Below the pieces are notes generated by a model. The model did not search any database and was not told the DNA's origin. It worked only from the letters and a program-made list of their open reading frames with translations. Made by a program: the position numbers and the translations under genes. DNA of 64,000 nucleotides, taken from contig CACABC010000004.1 in assembly GCA_902530635.1 (NCBI GenBank), positions 1 to 64,000 of the forward strand, written 5' to 3'. This DNA comes from an uncultured Pelagibacteraceae bacterium. Its GTDB lineage: Bacteria > Pseudomonadota > Alphaproteobacteria > Pelagibacterales > Pelagibacteraceae. Numbering within the stretch: the stretch's first letter is position 1; each line of letters starts with the position of its first letter. Shown here in pieces: positions 57,538 through 64,000 of this stretch.

Positions 57538-57894
57538 ATGATTAAACAAATTTTTACATGGTGGAATTCTCAAACAGTAGGAACCTTTATTTATACAATT
57601 TTATTTGGAAAATTTGTCGGAAAAGATGATTCTGACAACAAATACTACCAAAATAAAAAGGGTAAAAGATGGGTCATTTATAAGGGAGAAATCAATGCTT
57701 CAAAGATTGAATCAGACTGGTTTTCCTGGATTCATTATCTAACAGATAAAATACCATCAGAAAACCCGGAAAAAAAACATATTTGGCAAAAACCCCACAA
57801 AGAAAATAAAACAGGTACAAGCGAAGCTTATAAACCAAATAAAATAACTAACAAAAATAATGATTTTAAAAAATATGAGAGTTGGAAACCTTAA
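57538..57894 (+). CDS. NDUFA12-family complex I accessory subunit
   Basis: A 118-residue protein like the mitochondrial complex I subunit B17.2/NDUFA12. Typical features are the start W-W-N-S-Q-T-V-G-T, G-K-F-V-G-K-D and R-W-V-I-Y-K-G-E, then W-F-S-W-I-H-Y. It would sit on the hydrophilic arm of NADH:quinone oxidoreductase. As in other Alphaproteobacteria it lies away from the main nuo genes and beside a DUF2155 gene, which it overlaps. Confidence 0.92.
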   Translation: MIKQIFTWWNSQTVGTFIYTILFGKFVGKDDSDNKYYQNKKGKRWVIYKGEINASKIESDWFSWIHYLTDKIPSENPEKKHIWQKPHKENKTGTSEAYKPNKITNKNNDFKKYESWKP

Positions 57895-58375
57895 TATATT
57901 TTATTTTATACTCATGGTTGTCTTTTTTTTCTCCAACACTTTTTCACAAGAAAAAGTGATTTTAGAAAATATTGAGCCAACTTTTGAAGAGGAATCATCT
58001 GAGTCGCCAACTAGTTTAGAGTCTGAAGAAACATCAAAAATAAGATCAATGAATAAATCAAAGATTCAAACCAAGGAAACCATTGTGCGTTTGAGAGCAT
58101 TAGATAAAATTACAGCAAAAACTTCAGATATTGATATTATTGTAGGAGAAAAAAAAAAATTTGGATATTTAGAGATTTTTCCAAAAAAATGTGCAAAGTC
58201 ACAAGATCTTAACGACAAAGGTGTAGTAGCGTACATTCAAGTTAAAGACCTTTCTAAAAAAAAAGACGATAAGGTTTTCATCTTTAATGGCTGGACATTT
58301 TCATCTAGTCCCACACTTAGGATTTTTGATCACCCAGTTTATGATTTATGGGTAACGGGTTGTGAAAATATATAA
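57860..58375 (+). CDS. DUF2155 domain exported protein
   Basis: A 171-residue protein with a hydrophobic N-terminal signal (F-Y-F-I-L-M-V-V-F-F-F) and the DUF2155 core beginning R-L-R-A-L-D-K-I-T and including F-G-Y-L-E-I and F-N-G-W-T-F-S-S-S-P. The starts at 57860 and 57875 are both possible; the second (M-R-V-G-N) gives a more normal signal peptide and a 20-base overlap with NDUFA12. Function unknown, but the pair is conserved. Confidence 0.8.
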   Translation: MILKNMRVGNLNIFYFILMVVFFFSNTFSQEKVILENIEPTFEEESSESPTSLESEETSKIRSMNKSKIQTKETIVRLRALDKITAKTSDIDIIVGEKKKFGYLEIFPKKCAKSQDLNDKGVVAYIQVKDLSKKKDDKVFIFNGWTFSSSPTLRIFDHPVYDLWVTGCENI

Positions 58376-59551
58376 ATGAAATATTCAGATATCACAAAAT
58401 TGAAAATTTTCGCACAAGATAAAATTTCAAGATCCGCTAATCCTGCAGTAGTAAGAAACTCAACAGTTTTTTTTAAAAATATGCAGGAACTTTTAAAACA
58501 AGAGAATCTAGTTAAAAAAGGTTCAAAAGTTGATTTTTATGAATATGGAAGAGCAGGTAATCAAACAACAATTGCTCTTCAAAATTTTATAACCGAATTA
58601 GAAAGAGCCCACAGAACATTTCTTACACCAACAGGATTTGGTGGGGTAGCTTTAGCCATTATGAGTATTTGTCGGCCAGGCGATGAAATTGTTGTAACAG
58701 ATGCTGTATATGCCCCAACAAGAGCTATTACATCAAAGTTATTAAAAGAGTTTAAAATAAAAACTCACTTTTATAATCCTGAAAGTATTAAAAATCTTCA
58801 AAGTAAAATTAACAAAAAAACAAAAATGATTTTTGTGGAAAATCCTGGGAGTAATACTTTTGAATTCCAAGATCTTTCTAAAATAATTAAAATTGCAAAA
58901 AAAAGAAAAATTATTACTGCAATAGATAATACATGGGGTACGCCATTTTTAATTAAGCCATTGAATATAGGCTTTGATATGTCAATTTCCTCTGGAACAA
59001 AATATCTTTCTGGGCATTCAGATGTCATGCTTGGTAGTTTAGCTGTTAACAAAAAAGTTTATGAAAGAGTCAGATTCTGTAACAAGCTTTTAGGATATAG
59101 AGCATCACCAGATGATTCTTATTTAGTACTTAGAGGTTTGAGAACACTAGATATTAGATTAAAAAAACACGAGGAAAATACAAAAAAAATTGTAAACTTT
59201 TTGAAAAAGGAAAAAAAAATTAAAGAAATTCTTTATCCACACAAAAAAGGAAGTGAAAATTATGAGAATTGGAAAAAATATTATTCTGGTTCAACCGGTT
59301 TATTTTCAGTAGTTATCAATAGCAAGAACAGAAATTCAATATATAAATTTGTTAATTCATTAAAGTTATTTGGTATAGGACAAAGTTGGGGTGGTTTTGA
59401 AAGCTTAGTTTTGTATCAAAGCCATGTAATACAAAGAGTATACAAAAAATATGTTAGGCCAAATCTTCATATAGTAAGGTTCCATATAGGTTTAGAGGAT
59501 CCAAAAGATTTGATTGAAGATTTAAGAAAAGCAATTAAAAAGATTAAATGA
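58376..59551 (+). CDS. metC: Cystathionine beta-lyase / Cys-Met metabolism PLP enzyme
   Basis: A 391-residue fold-type I PLP enzyme. The cofactor lysine is Lys209 in S-S-G-T-K-Y-L-S-G-H-S-D; Y-E-Y-G-R and D-N-T-W-G-T-P are family hallmarks. The W-G-T-P and S-W-G-G-F-E-S-L sequences favour MetC over MetB, giving homocysteine from cystathionine. No SAM riboswitch is seen upstream since it abuts the DUF2155 gene. The next gene overlaps by four bases. Confidence 0.88.
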   Translation: MKYSDITKLKIFAQDKISRSANPAVVRNSTVFFKNMQELLKQENLVKKGSKVDFYEYGRAGNQTTIALQNFITELERAHRTFLTPTGFGGVALAIMSICRPGDEIVVTDAVYAPTRAITSKLLKEFKIKTHFYNPESIKNLQSKINKKTKMIFVENPGSNTFEFQDLSKIIKIAKKRKIITAIDNTWGTPFLIKPLNIGFDMSISSGTKYLSGHSDVMLGSLAVNKKVYERVRFCNKLLGYRASPDDSYLVLRGLRTLDIRLKKHEENTKKIVNFLKKEKKIKEILYPHKKGSENYENWKKYYSGSTGLFSVVINSKNRNSIYKFVNSLKLFGIGQSWGGFESLVLYQSHVIQRVYKKYVRPNLHIVRFHIGLEDPKDLIEDLRKAIKKIK

Positions 59552-60780
59552 AATCAAAATTTTTTCCAAATAAAACAGCACTAATTACTTTAGTTGCTGC
59601 TTGTTTTGTTGTTAATGTAACAATGGGTGTTAGACAAACCTTTGGATTATTTTCAGGTGATTTTGAAATTGATTGTGGAATTTCTAATACGGAATTTGGT
59701 CTTGCGATAGCATTGCACGCATTAATATGGGGAATCGTTACACCTATCTTTGGCAGATTTGCTGATAAACATGGTGGGAGTAAAATGGTTATTTTTACGC
59801 TGATCATTTATGGCGTTGGTGTTTTAGCTTTAGGTAATAATTTTAATACTGGAACATGGTTTCAAATTAATCTTGGTCTTTTAGTTGGTATAGGTCTCGG
59901 TGGGGCCGCAGGAACAATTTTAGCACCTGTTGTAACCAAACACTTTCCAAATCAAAGTAGAGGAAAAGCTGCTGGTTATGTAACAGCTTTTGGTGGATTA
60001 GGAATGTTTATTTTTCCCGTGCTGACAAAATATCTGATGGTTGAAGTAGGTTGGCAAGGTACCTTTACAGTTTTTGCAATAATTTTATTTTTAATGTGCA
60101 TACCAGGATTTTTTTTAAAAAAACCAGAGGGCGAAGAACAAGATTTTATTGTTGATAAAGAGAAAGTTAAAAGTGATAGTGTAATAAAAGTTTTAAAAGA
60201 GTCTTTTGCACACAAAGGCTTTAGATTGTTGGTTTTAGGTTTTTTTGTCTGCGGATTTCAAATTACTCTAGTCGCAACTCACGTACCAAGATATGTTCAG
60301 GATAGAGGACTTGATGATTGGACTGGTTTTGCAATTTTATCACTAATAGGTCTTTTTAATATTATTGGCGTTTTAATAATGGGATATCTAAGTGATAAAT
60401 ACAGTAAAAAAATGCTTTTAAGCGGCTTGTATTTTTTTAGGGCAATATCGATAATGTTGTTTATATTTTTACCTCCATCAAATATTTCTGCAATAGCTTT
60501 CGGAGTAACTTTCGGACTTTTATGGTTGGCTACAGTTCCAGCAACAAACGGAATTGTAGCTCAGGTATTTGGTGCTAAGAATTTATCTATGTTATTCGGA
60601 ATAGTTTTTTTAAATCACCAAATAGGATCTTTTTTAGGAGCGTATTTGGGAGGAGTTTTTTACGACATGTTTGGGAACTATGATTATGCATGGTATTTAG
60701 CAATTTTATTATCGTTTGTTGCAACTCTGCTACATCTCCCAATAGATGAAAAACCAATAAGAAGAGAAGCAACAATCTAA
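59548..60780 (+). CDS. MFS-family transporter
   Basis: A 410-residue carrier with twelve predicted transmembrane helices in two halves. The loop between helices 2 and 3 reads G-R-F-A-D-K-H-G-G, the MFS signature, with a related G-Y-L-S-D-K-Y in the second half. It resembles oxalate/formate- or monocarboxylate-type MFS proteins (opening V-T-M-G-V-R-Q-T-F-G). The substrate is unknown. It overlaps metC, suggesting co-expression. Confidence 0.87.
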   Translation: MKSKFFPNKTALITLVAACFVVNVTMGVRQTFGLFSGDFEIDCGISNTEFGLAIALHALIWGIVTPIFGRFADKHGGSKMVIFTLIIYGVGVLALGNNFNTGTWFQINLGLLVGIGLGGAAGTILAPVVTKHFPNQSRGKAAGYVTAFGGLGMFIFPVLTKYLMVEVGWQGTFTVFAIILFLMCIPGFFLKKPEGEEQDFIVDKEKVKSDSVIKVLKESFAHKGFRLLVLGFFVCGFQITLVATHVPRYVQDRGLDDWTGFAILSLIGLFNIIGVLIMGYLSDKYSKKMLLSGLYFFRAISIMLFIFLPPSNISAIAFGVTFGLLWLATVPATNGIVAQVFGAKNLSMLFGIVFLNHQIGSFLGAYLGGVFYDMFGNYDYAWYLAILLSFVATLLHLPIDEKPIRREATI

Positions 60781-60837
60781 AGTTGTGGACAATTTTTTTA
60801 ATTGTTTAATTTAAAATTTAAATTAAAGTATTAATAA

Positions 60838-60844
60838 CGGAGGA
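60838..60844 (+). promoter_or_regulatory. Strong Shine-Dalgarno of the CADD-like gene
   Basis: CGGAGGA ends six bases before the ATG at 60851. With proteorhodopsin this is one of the few clear ribosome-binding sites in the window and supports the chosen start. Confidence 0.75.
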
Positions 60845-60850
60845 AAAAAA

Positions 60851-61516
60851 ATGTTTTCAAAACAATTAAATACAAAATTAGATAAATACCACTTGCTAAA
60901 ACATCCATTCTATAAAGCATGGAATGAAGGTAAATTAAATAGAGAAATAATTAAGGATTACGCCGAGCAGTATTATCAACATGTTAAAGCGTTCCCAAGA
61001 TACATTAGCGCTACACATTCGCTATGTGAGGATATTAGCAAAAGAAAAATCCTATTAGAAAATTTACAGGACGAGGAAAATCAAAATGCAGATCATCCCA
61101 AACTTTGGAAAAACTTTGCTTTAGCAATGGGCGCCGACCCTAAAAAAATTGAAAATGTAAAACAGGACTGGTTTACAAAAGAAATGATTGAAAATTTTTT
61201 TAATCAAGCAAGATTATCCTATGCTGAAGGATTAGCGTCTCTTTACACTTATGAAAGACAAATTCCTGAAATTGCAGAAACTAAAATTAGAGGACTTAAA
61301 CAATTTTATGGAGTAAGCTCAAAAGAAGGTTTGGAGTTTTTCGAAGCACATAAAGCTGCAGACGTTATTCACAGAAAAGAATGTGAAAAACTATTAGACG
61401 GATTGTCAGATAAGGAACAAGAAAAAGCAGAACAAGCTTCAATGTATACTGCAAGATATCTATGGAACTTTTTAAGCGGAATGGTTTCAAAACATAAATT
61501 GCAAGTTGCTGCTTAG
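60851..61516 (+). CDS. CADD/PqqC-like heme-oxygenase-fold enzyme, candidate para-aminobenzoate synthase
   Basis: A 221-residue all-helical protein of the PqqC/TenA group. It matches recalled Chlamydia CADD more closely than PqqC: the patterns H-P-F-Y-K-A-W, Y-Y-Q-H-V-K-A-F-P-R-Y, N-L-Q-D-E-E-N and I-R-G-L-K-Q-F-Y-G. The metal ligands fit E75, H82, E135, H167, D171 and H174. Tyr21 and Lys145 align with CADD Tyr27 and Lys152, residues consumed to make para-aminobenzoate. If this holds, it supplies folate synthesis without pabABC. It is downstream of an MFS gene with its own ribosome site. Confidence 0.82.
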   Translation: MFSKQLNTKLDKYHLLKHPFYKAWNEGKLNREIIKDYAEQYYQHVKAFPRYISATHSLCEDISKRKILLENLQDEENQNADHPKLWKNFALAMGADPKKIENVKQDWFTKEMIENFFNQARLSYAEGLASLYTYERQIPEIAETKIRGLKQFYGVSSKEGLEFFEAHKAADVIHRKECEKLLDGLSDKEQEKAEQASMYTARYLWNFLSGMVSKHKLQVAA

Positions 61517-61517
61517 T

Positions 61518-62315
61518 TTATTTAATATTTAAAACCGTCATTGGATCTAAACGGGTACCAAACCAATTCAGTCTTACATCAAGGTGAGCACCCGTTGATC
61601 TACCGGTTGAACCAACCGTGCCAATCACTTCACCTTGTTTTACTTTTTGGCCTTTTTTTACATAGATTTTTTGCATATGCATATACAAAGTAGATATTCC
61701 ATGTCCATGATCAAAAATTAATGTACCTCCAGTATAAAATAAATCATCCTCAACCATGGTTGCTGTACCATCAAGCATTGCTTTTATTTCGGTTCCTTCT
61801 TTAGCAGCAAAATCAATTCCGTAATGTGGCCATTTTGGCTTCCCATTTAAAATTCTTTGACTACCATACACACCAGTAATAATTGCTTTTTCTAAGGGTG
61901 GTTTAAATTTATTTTTAAAGAAAGTCAGATTACTATTCACAGATCTAGCATCTGATATTATTTTATTTTCATTCTTAATTCTTTCATAAACCTCTTTTGG
62001 AGGAGTAACCTTCTTTTCTGGTAGGCCATCAATTCTTTGAATTTTATACTCACGTTTTTTTATTTTTTTGACAATTTTCTGTTTTTTACCATCTTTTTTT
62101 GTTGTGATGATAATGTCGTACTTTCTATCTCTACCTATCCCAAAGGCAAAGTATCCATCCTTAGTTACTTTAACCTTTTTCTTATCAATCCAAATTTCAG
62201 TTTGAGGTTGTGTCTTTCCGATTATGAAGTGGCCTTGTACAAATTTGCCATCAAAACTTAAAGCATTAAGTGTAGATGGAGCAAGAAGTGCAAATAAAAA
62301 AATAATTCTTAACAT
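61518..62315 (-). CDS. M23-family peptidase-like periplasmic protein
   Basis: A 265-residue protein with a signal peptide (1-18), an N-terminal beta domain rich in K and I, and a C-terminal LytM domain: H164-x3-D168 (H-Y-G-I-D-F), His213 (Y-M-H-M) and H244-L-D246. The last ligand is Asp where LytM enzymes have His (usual H-x-H). It may be a peptidoglycan DD-endopeptidase with altered metal site or an inactive amidase activator of the EnvC/NlpD kind. It is convergent with the CADD-like gene, one base apart. Confidence 0.87.
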   Translation of the reverse strand: MLRIIFLFALLAPSTLNALSFDGKFVQGHFIIGKTQPQTEIWIDKKKVKVTKDGYFAFGIGRDRKYDIIITTKKDGKKQKIVKKIKKREYKIQRIDGLPEKKVTPPKEVYERIKNENKIISDARSVNSNLTFFKNKFKPPLEKAIITGVYGSQRILNGKPKWPHYGIDFAAKEGTEIKAMLDGTATMVEDDLFYTGGTLIFDHGHGISTLYMHMQKIYVKKGQKVKQGEVIGTVGSTGRSTGAHLDVRLNWFGTRLDPMTVLNIK

Positions 62316-62372
62316 TGTTTTAATTTTAAACTTATTGTACTTTATAAGTATTAAATTTTAAAAGAAGAAAAT

Positions 62373-62696
62373 ATGGCTAAATTTTATACAATGGGTTGTT
62401 ATACCGATAAAGGATTGGCAGGCTTTATAAATAATCCTTCGACAAATAGAAAAGCAGCTACTCAAGCTTTAGTAGAGGCAGGTGGAGCAAAGATGATTGA
62501 CTATTCTCTTTTAAGAGGTGCGTTCGATTTTATTGCTGTTTTAGAAGGTACATTTGAACAAATGGCTGCAGCGAAAATGGTTGCAGTTTCAAGTGGAACT
62601 GTTAAAAATTTTACTATTCTTGAGCAAGCGGATTTAAATAAAATTGCTGATACAGCTAAAAAAATGGCATCAACTTATAAAGCTCCAGGAAAATAG
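62373..62696 (+). CDS. GYD domain protein
   Basis: A 107-residue protein of the GYD family: K-F-Y-T-M-G-C-Y-T-D-K-G, then R-G-A-F-D-F-I-A-V-L-E in place of the G-x-Y-D-x-v motif, and a C-terminal helix. It probably forms a ferredoxin-like dimer. GYD function is unknown. The aminotransferase gene follows six bases after the stop, so they are likely an operon. Confidence 0.82.
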   Translation: MAKFYTMGCYTDKGLAGFINNPSTNRKAATQALVEAGGAKMIDYSLLRGAFDFIAVLEGTFEQMAAAKMVAVSSGTVKNFTILEQADLNKIADTAKKMASTYKAPGK

Positions 62697-62702
62697 ATAA
62701 CT

Positions 62703-64000
62703 ATGGCTAGTGAAAACAGAACTGGTATTCCAAATTCTCTCCAAGAACATTGGATGCCTTTTACTTCAAATAAAAGTTTTAAAAAAGACCCAAGACTTAT
62801 TACTGAAGCCAAAGGTGTTTATATTAAGGATCATAAAGGTAGAACACAAATAGATGCAAGTTCGGGATTATTTTGTAACCCATTAGGACATGGAAGAAAA
62901 GAAATTATAAATGCAATAACTAAGCAGCTTGAAACTTTAGATTTTGTTACACCTTTTCAGCAAGGTTTTGGAGGATCTTTTGAGTTAGCAACTAAAATTG
63001 CAAAACACACTCCGGGAAATTTAAATCAAATTTTTTATACAATATGTGGCTCTACGGCAGTTGAAACAGCTTTAAAAATTTCAATTGCTTATCATAAAGC
63101 GAGAGGTCACGGTCAAAGGTTTCGTTTTGTAGGAAGAGAAAGAGCTTACCACGGCATGAATATTGGAGCGACTTCAGTAGGAGGTATGATTAATAATGTA
63201 AAAACTTTTGCAAGTATACTTATGCCTGGTGTTGTTCACATGAGACATACACATCTTCCTGAACACAAATTTGTAAAAGGACAACCAGAAACTGGAGCTG
63301 AAATGGCTAATGATTTAGAAAGAATAGCAACGAATTTTGGAGCAGAAAATATAGCAGCATGCATAGTTGAGCCTATATCTGGTTCGACCGGTACATTAGT
63401 TCCTCCGAAAGGTTATCTAAATAAATTGAGAGAAATTTGTGATAATCACGGCATACTTTTAATCTTTGACGAAGTTATTACAGGCTGGGGAAGAACAGGC
63501 TCTGCATTTGCCGCACAAGAATATGGTGTAACCCCAGACATTATGACAATGGCAAAAGCAACAACCAACGGTATTGTTCCAATGGGTGTCGTTGCTGTTA
63601 AAGAAGAAATTTACGATACAGTAGTTAATTCAGCACCTGAAGGTGCAATTGAAATGTTTCATGGTTACACCTACTCAGGAATACCTGTAGCTGTTGCAGC
63701 TGCTCTAGCAGTTCAGGATATTTTTGAAAAAGAAGATATTTTTAATAAAGCTAAAAATTTATCTTCTTATTTCCTTGATGGATTATTTTCATTAAAAGAT
63801 ATTGAATGTATAGAAAATATTAGAGGATATGGAATGATGGGTGGAATTGATATTAAAATGTCTGAGAAACCAGGAAAGGCAGGTTTTTTAACTTACAAAC
63901 ATTGTTATGAGGTAGGTGTAAATTTTAAAGCCACAGGTGATTGTTTAATTATCGCACCTCCATTTATTTGTGAAAAAAAACAAATCGATGAAATAATCGA
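62703..64000 (+). CDS. Class III omega-amino acid aminotransferase (3' end cut by window)
   Basis: An open frame from ATG at 62703 (M-A-S-E-N-R) to the right edge, 432 codons, with no stop. It is a class III PLP transaminase: W-M-P-F-T opening, G-S-T-A-V-E-T-A-L-K, F-R-F-V-G-R, I-F-D-E-V-I-T-G-W-G-R (Asp256) and the PLP lysine 285 in M-A-K-A-T-T-N-G. It most resembles omega-amino acid:pyruvate aminotransferases (beta-alanine, taurine or similar donors). The substrate cannot be fixed from sequence alone. Probably 10-30 residues are missing. Confidence 0.92.
   Translation, partial: MASENRTGIPNSLQEHWMPFTSNKSFKKDPRLITEAKGVYIKDHKGRTQIDASSGLFCNPLGHGRKEIINAITKQLETLDFVTPFQQGFGGSFELATKIAKHTPGNLNQIFYTICGSTAVETALKISIAYHKARGHGQRFRFVGRERAYHGMNIGATSVGGMINNVKTFASILMPGVVHMRHTHLPEHKFVKGQPETGAEMANDLERIATNFGAENIAACIVEPISGSTGTLVPPKGYLNKLREICDNHGILLIFDEVITGWGRTGSAFAAQEYGVTPDIMTMAKATTNGIVPMGVVAVKEEIYDTVVNSAPEGAIEMFHGYTYSGIPVAVAAALAVQDIFEKEDIFNKAKNLSSYFLDGLFSLKDIECIENIRGYGMMGGIDIKMSEKPGKAGFLTYKHCYEVGVNFKATGDCLIIAPPFICEKKQIDEII

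Noticed and set aside
58340-58376. SAM-responsive riboswitch before metC
   Set aside because: SAR11 methionine genes can carry SAM-V elements, but metC abuts the DUF2155 gene and no such structure fits.
1-64000. CRISPR array, defence island, prophage or toxin-antitoxin system
   Set aside because: No direct repeats with regular spacers, no nuclease, integrase or paired small toxin genes; gene content is core metabolism throughout.

Overview
The window is a dense, AT-rich (roughly 30% G+C by eye) piece of an alphaproteobacterial chromosome. It closely fits the SAR11 clade (Candidatus Pelagibacter): a proteorhodopsin followed by a 2Fe-2S ferredoxin and a ferredoxin reductase, very short or negative gene spacing, lysine/asparagine/isoleucine-rich proteins, and alphaproteobacterial gene pairs such as NDUFA12-DUF2155, DUF2066-hdaA and purM-purN. 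There is no rRNA, CRISPR array, insertion sequence, integrase or phage gene, and no gene-free stretch longer than about 210 bases. I count 67 protein genes (both end genes are cut by the window) and one tRNA-Leu(GAG).

Layout. 1-8.6 kb: pyruvate phosphate dikinase (5' end cut), a methyltransferase, nadC-nadA, tRNA-Leu, an EamA transporter, formate-THF ligase and an FkbM methyltransferase. 8.6-14 kb: YgfZ, a dihydroorotase-family protein, a divergent cupredoxin pair with a small membrane protein, and propionyl-CoA synthetase. 14-17 kb: the light-harvesting block, with a blue-type proteorhodopsin, a strong terminator, ferredoxin, ferredoxin-NADP reductase, a glutathione transferase and a DksA-like protein. 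17.5-23.5 kb: a GT39/GT2 glycosyltransferase pair, a GFA protein, glycerate kinase, a TolC family protein and recA. 23.6-32.8 kb: alaS, icd, psd-pssA, rlmE, panB, a YfgM-like protein and bamB. 32.8-39.9 kb, minus strand: purF, cvpA, an RND exporter, dnaB and the S6-S18-L9 operon. 40-42.5 kb: fabD-fabG-acpP-gmk. 42.5-49.5 kb, minus strand: the overlapping envelope run lptF-lptG-lptD-surA-pdxA-rsmA. 49.6-56.6 kb: pepA, ndk, purN-purM (minus), DUF2066, hdaA, aspS. 56.6-64 kb: an orphan NrdJ-tail protein, NDUFA12, DUF2155, a cystathionine lyase, an MFS carrier, a CADD-type heme-oxygenase-fold enzyme, an M23 protein, a GYD protein and a class III aminotransferase cut by the right edge.

Most of this is housekeeping: cofactor synthesis (NAD, pantothenate, PLP, C1-folate), purine and phospholipid synthesis, LPS export and replication. 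The parts most worth a second look are the folded 5' leader of proteorhodopsin; a CADD-like enzyme that keeps the metal ligands and the self-sacrificed Tyr/Lys of the unusual chlamydial para-aminobenzoate synthase; a SurA homologue without any isomerase domain; a free-standing NrdJ C-terminal domain; a dihydroorotase with Gln-Val-His instead of His-Val-His; and the divergent cupredoxin locus. Convergent genes repeatedly share their stop codons, and I found clear intrinsic terminators only after proteorhodopsin and recA. Assignments come from reading motifs and gene order; no database search was run.
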